A DNA stretch of 17,538 nucleotides from Gammaproteobacteria bacterium UBA2810 (GTDB lineage Bacteria; Pseudomonadota; Gammaproteobacteria; Enterobacterales; Succinivibrionaceae): contig DEHC01000025.1 of the NCBI GenBank assembly GCA_002351705.1, positions 1 through 17,538 of the forward strand. Reading direction: 5' to 3'. The notes under the pieces are model-generated. The model made no database searches. It was given only the letters and a program-made list of their open reading frames with translations, and was not told the origin of the DNA. This document shows, one piece after another, positions 13,274-17,538 of the stretch (the first letter of the stretch is position 1; each line of letters starts with the position of its first letter). Made by a program: the position numbers and the translations under genes.

Positions 13274-14530
13274 ATGGAAAAGTTCAGAATAAAGGGCAGC
13301 AGCAGGCCGCTTTCAGGCACAGTCAGGATCTCAGGGGCAAAGAACGCGGCGCTCCCCATCCTCTTCGGCACGGTTCTCACCGATGAGGACATCGTCCTCC
13401 ACAACGTCCCGGTCCTCCGCGACGTGAAGACTGCCCTGAGGCTTCTTGAGCTCACCGGCAAGACCTGCGTGATGGAGGGCAACGACATCACCATAAAGGG
13501 CGGGATAAGCGACCACGTGGCACCCTATGAGCTCGTGAAGACCATGCGCGCCTCCATCATGGCGCTCGGCCCCATCCTCACCCGCCAGGGCATTGCCATG
13601 GTCTCGCTCCCGGGCGGCTGCGCCATCGGCGCGAGGCCGGTTGATCTCCATATCCGCGGCCTTGAGGAGATGGGCGCCAAGATCAACGTCGAGTACGGCT
13701 ACATCAACGCGAGGGCCGAGGGCGGCCTCCACGGCGCCTCAATCAACATGAAGTGCGTCTCCGTAACCGGCACCGAGAACCTCGTCATGGCCGCGGCGCT
13801 TGCCCACGGCCGCACCGTCATCGAGAACGCCGCGCGCGAGCCTGAGGTCGTCGACCTCGCGAACTTCCTCATCTCCCTCGGCGCGAGAATCGAGGGCGCC
13901 GGCACCTCCGTCATCACCATAGACGGCGTGCAGAGGCTCCACGGCGGAGAGTACACCGTGCTCCCTGACCGCATCGAGACCGGCACCTTCCTCGTCGCAG
14001 GCGCCGTAAGCGGCGGGCACGTCCGCTGCGAGAACACCGACTGCTCCATCCTGGAGGACGTCCTTGCGAAGCTCCGCGAGGCGGGCGCCGAGATTGAGTG
14101 CGGGAAGGGCTGGATTGACCTCGACATGAAGGGGAGAAAGCCGAAGGCAGTCAACATCGTGACCGCTCCCTACCCCGGGTTCCCGACCGACATGCAGGCG
14201 CAGTTCACCGTCCTCAACGCGGTTGCCGACGGCTCAGGGGCGATAACCGAGAACATCTTCGAGAACCGCTTCATGCATGTCCCCGAGCTCATCCGAATGG
14301 GCGCGAGGCTCGAGCTCCGCGACAACACCTGCATCAGCGAGAGCGTTGACCGCCTCAAGGGCGCGCAGGTCATGGCGACCGACCTCAGGGCGTCCGCGAG
14401 CCTCGTAATCGCCGGGCTCATCGCCGACGGCGAGACCATCCTTGACCGTATCTACCACATTGACCGCGGCTACGAGAGGATCGAGGAGAAGATCAAGTGC
14501 CTCGGCGGCAGCATCGAGAGATTCAGCTGA
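13274..14530 (+). CDS. murA: MurA, UDP-N-acetylglucosamine 1-carboxyvinyltransferase
   Basis: MurA transfers enolpyruvate from PEP to UDP-GlcNAc, the first committed step of peptidoglycan synthesis in the cytosol. The chosen ATG 13274 gives MEKFRIKGSSRPLSG, aligned with the E. coli start, and 418 residues. An in-frame GTG at 13223 would add 17 residues unlike the family, although it has a better purine-rich site nearby. Landmarks are SGAKNAALPIL, the catalytic loop LPGGCAIGARPVDLH with Cys116 (Cys115 in E. coli), NAAREPEVVDLANFLISLGA, PDRIETGTFLVA, PTDMQAQF, FENRFMHVPEL and the YHIDRGYERIEEK end. The Cys at the active site means the enzyme should be of the fosfomycin-sensitive kind. Confidence 0.96.
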   Translation: MEKFRIKGSSRPLSGTVRISGAKNAALPILFGTVLTDEDIVLHNVPVLRDVKTALRLLELTGKTCVMEGNDITIKGGISDHVAPYELVKTMRASIMALGPILTRQGIAMVSLPGGCAIGARPVDLHIRGLEEMGAKINVEYGYINARAEGGLHGASINMKCVSVTGTENLVMAAALAHGRTVIENAAREPEVVDLANFLISLGARIEGAGTSVITIDGVQRLHGGEYTVLPDRIETGTFLVAGAVSGGHVRCENTDCSILEDVLAKLREAGAEIECGKGWIDLDMKGRKPKAVNIVTAPYPGFPTDMQAQFTVLNAVADGSGAITENIFENRFMHVPELIRMGARLELRDNTCISESVDRLKGAQVMATDLRASASLVIAGLIADGETILDRIYHIDRGYERIEEKIKCLGGSIERFS

Positions 14531-14537
14531 GGATAAG

Positions 14538-15572
14538 ATGAAAAGCCTTCGTCCCTACAATACGTTCGGGTTTGACGTGAGCGCCCGCGACATCGTGCTG
14601 ATGCACGGCATCGAGGACTACCTCCGCTGCGTCCGCGACAGCGGCCCGAGGCTCATCCTGGGCGGCGGCTCCGACGTGCTCCTCAGCGAGGACTTCCCGG
14701 GGACGGTCTACGTCATGGCCTCCCGCGGCATCACGGTTGAGCGGAAGACCGCGGATTACGCCGTAGTCCGCTTCGCCGCCGGCGAGAGCTGGAAGGAGAC
14801 GGTCGAGTGGTGCCTCGGCTGCGGGCTCTCCGGCATCGAGAACCTTGCCCTGATCCCCGGGACCTGCGGCGCTGCCCCGGTGCAGAACATCGGCGCCTAC
14901 GGGCGCGAGTTCGCCGACATCTGCGAGTATGTCGAGATCATGCACGAGGACGGCACCTGCGAGCGCCTTCCCCCGGAGAAGTGCGGCTTCAGCTACCGGA
15001 TGAGCCGGTTCAAGTCCGACCTTTCCGGATGCCTCATCACCGCCGTCGGGCTCCGCCTCTCGAGGAGCTTCGTTCCCCATATCGGCTACAAGGCGCTGCA
15101 GTGCCTTGGGGAGAAGAGGGATCTCTCGGCGCTTGACGTCTATGACAAGATCCTCGAGCTCCGCGGCGACCGCCTCCCGGATCCCGCCAGGATCGGAAAC
15201 GCCGGCTGCTTCTTCCAGAACCCGGTCATCGACCGTGAGAAGGCTGCCGAGCTGCAGAGAAGATTCCCGGAGATGCCGCAGTTCGAGTTCGGGAGCTTGG
15301 TCAAGGTCCCGGCGGGCTGGCTCATCGACAAGGCCGGGCTCAAGGGCTTCGAGCATGAGCGCGCGGCTGTCTGGTCGAAGCAGGCCCTGGTGCTCGTCAA
15401 CCGGGGCGGGGCGAGGCCGCAGGAGGTGCTGGATCTTGCCGGGATTGTCACCGACAGGGTGCGCGAGCGCTACGGGATCGAGCTGCAGCCTGAGGTGAGG
15501 ATCGCGGACAGCCGCGGGTTCGTCGATCCGAAGTCGCCGCTCCGCAGAAGCGGCACGGGCAGGGGACACTGA
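14538..15572 (+). CDS. murB: MurB, UDP-N-acetylenolpyruvoylglucosamine reductase
   Basis: MurB reduces the enolpyruvyl group made by MurA to lactyl, using FAD and NADPH, to give UDP-MurNAc. The ATG at 14538 follows the murA stop by 7 bases, with GAGG in the junction; the product is 344 residues, like E. coli MurB (342). FAD-binding landmarks are LRPYNTFG, LILGGGSDVLLSEDFPGTVYV, GLSGIENLALIPGTCGAAPVQNIGAYG and YRMSRFK. The proton-donor motif, GSFFKNP in E. coli, is here AGCFFQNP, with Cys224 in place of the usual Ser. The later AGWLID, QALVLVN and QPEVR (catalytic Glu) motifs are intact. MurA and MurB as neighbours would make consecutive reactions co-expressed. Confidence 0.95.
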   Translation: MKSLRPYNTFGFDVSARDIVLMHGIEDYLRCVRDSGPRLILGGGSDVLLSEDFPGTVYVMASRGITVERKTADYAVVRFAAGESWKETVEWCLGCGLSGIENLALIPGTCGAAPVQNIGAYGREFADICEYVEIMHEDGTCERLPPEKCGFSYRMSRFKSDLSGCLITAVGLRLSRSFVPHIGYKALQCLGEKRDLSALDVYDKILELRGDRLPDPARIGNAGCFFQNPVIDREKAAELQRRFPEMPQFEFGSLVKVPAGWLIDKAGLKGFEHERAAVWSKQALVLVNRGGARPQEVLDLAGIVTDRVRERYGIELQPEVRIADSRGFVDPKSPLRRSGTGRGH

Positions 15573-15628
15573 GTTTAATGGGAAGCCGGTGCCTGAGTGA
15601 GGCCCCGGCAGGTCTGGAGCATTGGGCC

Positions 15629-16603
15629 ATGAGGCTTTCACCGAAAATACATCAGATTCTGGATATCCTTTCGGACGGCAGGTTCCATTCAGGCGAGCTT
15701 ATAGGGCAGGCCATCGGCATCTCGCGCGAGCGCGTCTCGGTCTACATCAGGGAGCTGCGCTCAAAGGGCGTGCAGGTGTTCAGCCTGCAGAGGAAGGGCT
15801 ACTCGCTCCCCGCTCCCGCGGAGCTCCTTGACGAGAAGCGCCTCAACGAGAGCCTCGGCGGCGCGCGCATCGAGTGCGTCGACATCATCGACTCCACGAA
15901 CAGCTACCTCCTCGCGAGGATAAACGAGTCCGAGTCCGGCGAGTGCGTCCTCGCCGAGATGCAGACCGCGGGGCGCGGGAGGCGCGGCCACACCTGGGTC
16001 TCCCCCTTCGCGAGCCAGTTCATCTGCAGCATGTGCTGGAAGTTCGACAGCTTTGACAAGATCCAGGGGCTCTCGCTTGCCGCTGGACTCGCGCAGTACG
16101 ACGTGCTCTCTGAGCTCGGCTACCGCGGCATGATGCTGAAGTGGCCCAATGACATCTACGCGCAGGGGAGGAAGCTCTCCGGCACGCTCATCGAATGCTC
16201 CGGCACCGAGGGGAACGGCTGCGCCCTCGTGAGCGGCACCGGCATAAACCTCAGGCGCCTCTCCGGCGTCCAGATCGATCAGCCCTGGATCTCGCTTGAG
16301 GAGACCGAGTTCGAGGGGAACGCGCGCCCCACCCGCATGGAAATAACCGGCGGCATCATCGTGCGCACCAGGCAGTATTTCCGGGAATTCTCGGAGTCGG
16401 GCTTCGCCGTGTTCCGCGACAGGTGGAACGAGAAGTGCCTCTACCTCAATGAGCCCGTGATGATGCTTGACGGAAGCAATGTCGCCATGAGAGGCGTCTG
16501 CCGCGGCGTGGACGACATCGGACGGCTCCTCCTCGAGACAAAGGACCGGGGGCTCGTTCACTGCATGGCTGGAGTCCTCTCACTGAGGCCGGACCGCGGC
16601 TGA
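15629..16603 (+). CDS. birA: BirA, biotin-protein ligase and biotin operon repressor
   Basis: BirA makes biotinyl-AMP and attaches biotin to the acetyl-CoA carboxylase carrier protein; two-domain forms also repress biotin synthesis genes. The ATG at 15629 has GGAG nine bases upstream and gives 324 residues, matching E. coli BirA (321). An earlier ATG at 15578 would add 17 unsupported residues. Residues 1-60 form a winged helix (ILSDGRFHSGELIGQAIGISRERVSVYIRELRSKGV, read in parts), so it is the regulatory class. The ligase shows STNSYL (89-94), GRGRRGHTWVSP (115-126), KWPND (171-175), and K182 in RKLSG. The C-terminal domain is complete. In E. coli birA also follows murB. Confidence 0.95.
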   Translation: MRLSPKIHQILDILSDGRFHSGELIGQAIGISRERVSVYIRELRSKGVQVFSLQRKGYSLPAPAELLDEKRLNESLGGARIECVDIIDSTNSYLLARINESESGECVLAEMQTAGRGRRGHTWVSPFASQFICSMCWKFDSFDKIQGLSLAAGLAQYDVLSELGYRGMMLKWPNDIYAQGRKLSGTLIECSGTEGNGCALVSGTGINLRRLSGVQIDQPWISLEETEFEGNARPTRMEITGGIIVRTRQYFREFSESGFAVFRDRWNEKCLYLNEPVMMLDGSNVAMRGVCRGVDDIGRLLLETKDRGLVHCMAGVLSLRPDRG

Positions 16604-16634
16604 GGGCAGGGTGAATGCCTGAGAGGGGCGCATC

Positions 16635-17414
16635 ATGGAATCGCAGATAGAGAAGGTCCGGAAGTCATTCGGCGTGCAGGCCCGGGGCTTCGAGAGCGGC
16701 AGCATGAGCTTCTCGAAGCAGGAGTACCTTGACTATACAGTCAGGAAAATTGGCCTTGAGGACACTGAGAACGTCCTGGAGGTTGCCGCCGGAACCTGCG
16801 CCATGGGCAGGGCGGTCTCGCCTCATGTGAGGTCAGTCACCTGCCTTGACGCGACGCATGAGATGCTCAGGGTCGGCATGGAGAAAAGCCGTGAGGCAGG
16901 GCTTCACAGCATTGAGTTCAGGCAGGGTCTTGCCGAGGAGCTGCCGTTTGAGGACTCGTGCTTTGACGCGGTGATGACGAGGCTCTCCTTTCATCATTTC
17001 AGGGAAATGGAGCGGCCCTTTGAGGAGATGCACCGGGTGCTGAGGCCTCAGGGAAAGCTTGTCATCATCGACATGGAGGCAGCGGAGGAGACGCTCCGTG
17101 AGACCGAGGACCGGATTGAGACCATGCGCGACAGCTCCCATGTGAGGAACAGAAGCAGGGCTGAGTTCAGCGCGCTCTTCTCCTCGCGCCATTATGAGAT
17201 GGAGTGCTGCGAGAGCACCAGGATCCCGGTAAGCCTTGATGCCAGGATGGAGCTAACTGCGACTCCTTCAGAGACCAGGGCTGAGATCGTGCGCCTGATG
17301 GAGCAGGATATCGGCGGCGGCGCAAAGACCGGCTTTAATCCTTACCTGAAGGACGGCAGGATCTTCTTCGATCAGAGGTGGTGCCTCTGGATCGGAGTGA
17401 AGCCTGCCAGCTAA
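16635..17414 (+). CDS. Class I SAM-dependent methyltransferase
   Basis: The 259-residue protein starts at ATG 16635 with GAGGGG upstream. It has a UbiE/Methyltransf_11-type core: motif I VLEVAAGTCAMGRAV (47-61), the acidic residue after strand 2 in VTCLDATHEML, the AEELPFEDSCFDAVMTRLSFHHF segment (motif II and following), and HRVLRPQGKLVIIDM (post-motif). The substrate cannot be read from the sequence. The nearby GRIFFDQRWCLWIGVKP end suggests a closed C-terminal cap. Its 31-base distance from birA allows co-transcription, but codon use and lower GC hint that it may be a looser member of the operon. Confidence 0.85.
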   Translation: MESQIEKVRKSFGVQARGFESGSMSFSKQEYLDYTVRKIGLEDTENVLEVAAGTCAMGRAVSPHVRSVTCLDATHEMLRVGMEKSREAGLHSIEFRQGLAEELPFEDSCFDAVMTRLSFHHFREMERPFEEMHRVLRPQGKLVIIDMEAAEETLRETEDRIETMRDSSHVRNRSRAEFSALFSSRHYEMECCESTRIPVSLDARMELTATPSETRAEIVRLMEQDIGGGAKTGFNPYLKDGRIFFDQRWCLWIGVKPAS

Positions 17415-17538
17415 AAGCGTGACAAGGAACACTTCTGCACCACAGCAGGTTATTTCCGTGCTAATCGCTTTGCGCATTCTCAGCTGTATCACCTTTACCC
17501 TGTGGCATGACACGAGGAATGCTACCGCCTCGTGTGTG
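17415..17538. other. Terminal intergenic stretch with an 8-bp inverted repeat
   Basis: Nothing coding is supported here. ACACGAGG (17510-17517) and CCTCGTGT (17528-17535) form a perfect 8-bp inverted repeat around a 10-base loop at the window edge. It might be the stem of a terminator after the methyltransferase gene, but the sequence ends before any T-run could be seen. Confidence 0.35.

Noticed and set aside
14523..15641. 372-codon open frame on the minus strand over murB
   Set aside because: Antisense shadow of murB, with the same skewed composition and no ribosome site.
1..17538. tRNA, rRNA or CRISPR array
   Set aside because: No cloverleaf-like segment, no conserved rRNA stretch and no regularly spaced repeats of 25-40 bases with varied spacers were found by eye.

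Overview
The window looks like a piece of a gammaproteobacterial chromosome. The right third carries a phospholipid-transport operon in the order mlaF-mlaE-mlaD-mlaC-mlaB, followed by murA, murB, birA and a methyltransferase gene. MlaD, MurA, MurB and BirA resemble their E. coli counterparts along most of their length. The left part is rich in AAA-ATPase/nuclease-like genes and small antitoxin-type genes that are common in anaerobic gut bacteria. A host-associated anaerobe such as a member of the Succinivibrionaceae would fit, but that is an inference from gene content and order, not a direct observation.

Layout. Bases 1-602 are AT-rich and non-coding, with repeated GGGTAATAAA motifs and a 15-bp inverted repeat. 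Next come a macro-domain-like protein with a C-terminal helical domain (603-1556) and a von Willebrand A protein (1638-2297), then a GC-rich, structured intergenic stretch. Bases 2641-4000 hold two antitoxin-like genes without visible toxins (DinJ/RelB-type and XRE-type) and two tandem copies of an unrecognised gene of about 93 codons. Bases 4076-9725 form an ATPase-rich accessory region. It contains an N-terminally short HATPase_c_4 protein (minus strand), an intact AAA_14/DUF4143 ATPase, a decayed third copy of the small gene, a frameshifted and truncated DUF234-type ATPase, and an intact AAA-ATPase_like/PD-(D/E)XK protein (minus strand). The two plus-strand ATPase genes have almost the same leader, with a perfect 19-21 bp inverted repeat about 70 bp before the start codon.

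From 10136 onward the genes are all on the plus strand, tightly packed and GC-rich. MlaFEDB would form the inner-membrane complex, with MlaC as its periplasmic lipid carrier. MurA and MurB are the first two committed steps of peptidoglycan precursor synthesis. BirA is the biotin ligase and likely biotin-responsive repressor. The run joins two loci that are separate in E. coli (mla-murA and murB-birA) and lacks the ibaG gene that lies between mlaB and murA there.

No tRNA, rRNA, CRISPR array or complete insertion sequence was seen. The most unusual material is the set of palindromes and repeats in the accessory region: the twin hairpin leaders, the GGGTAATAAA cluster, the CGCAAATTTACG pair and the TGTACC palindromes before mlaF. 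The decaying gene copies among them are also notable.
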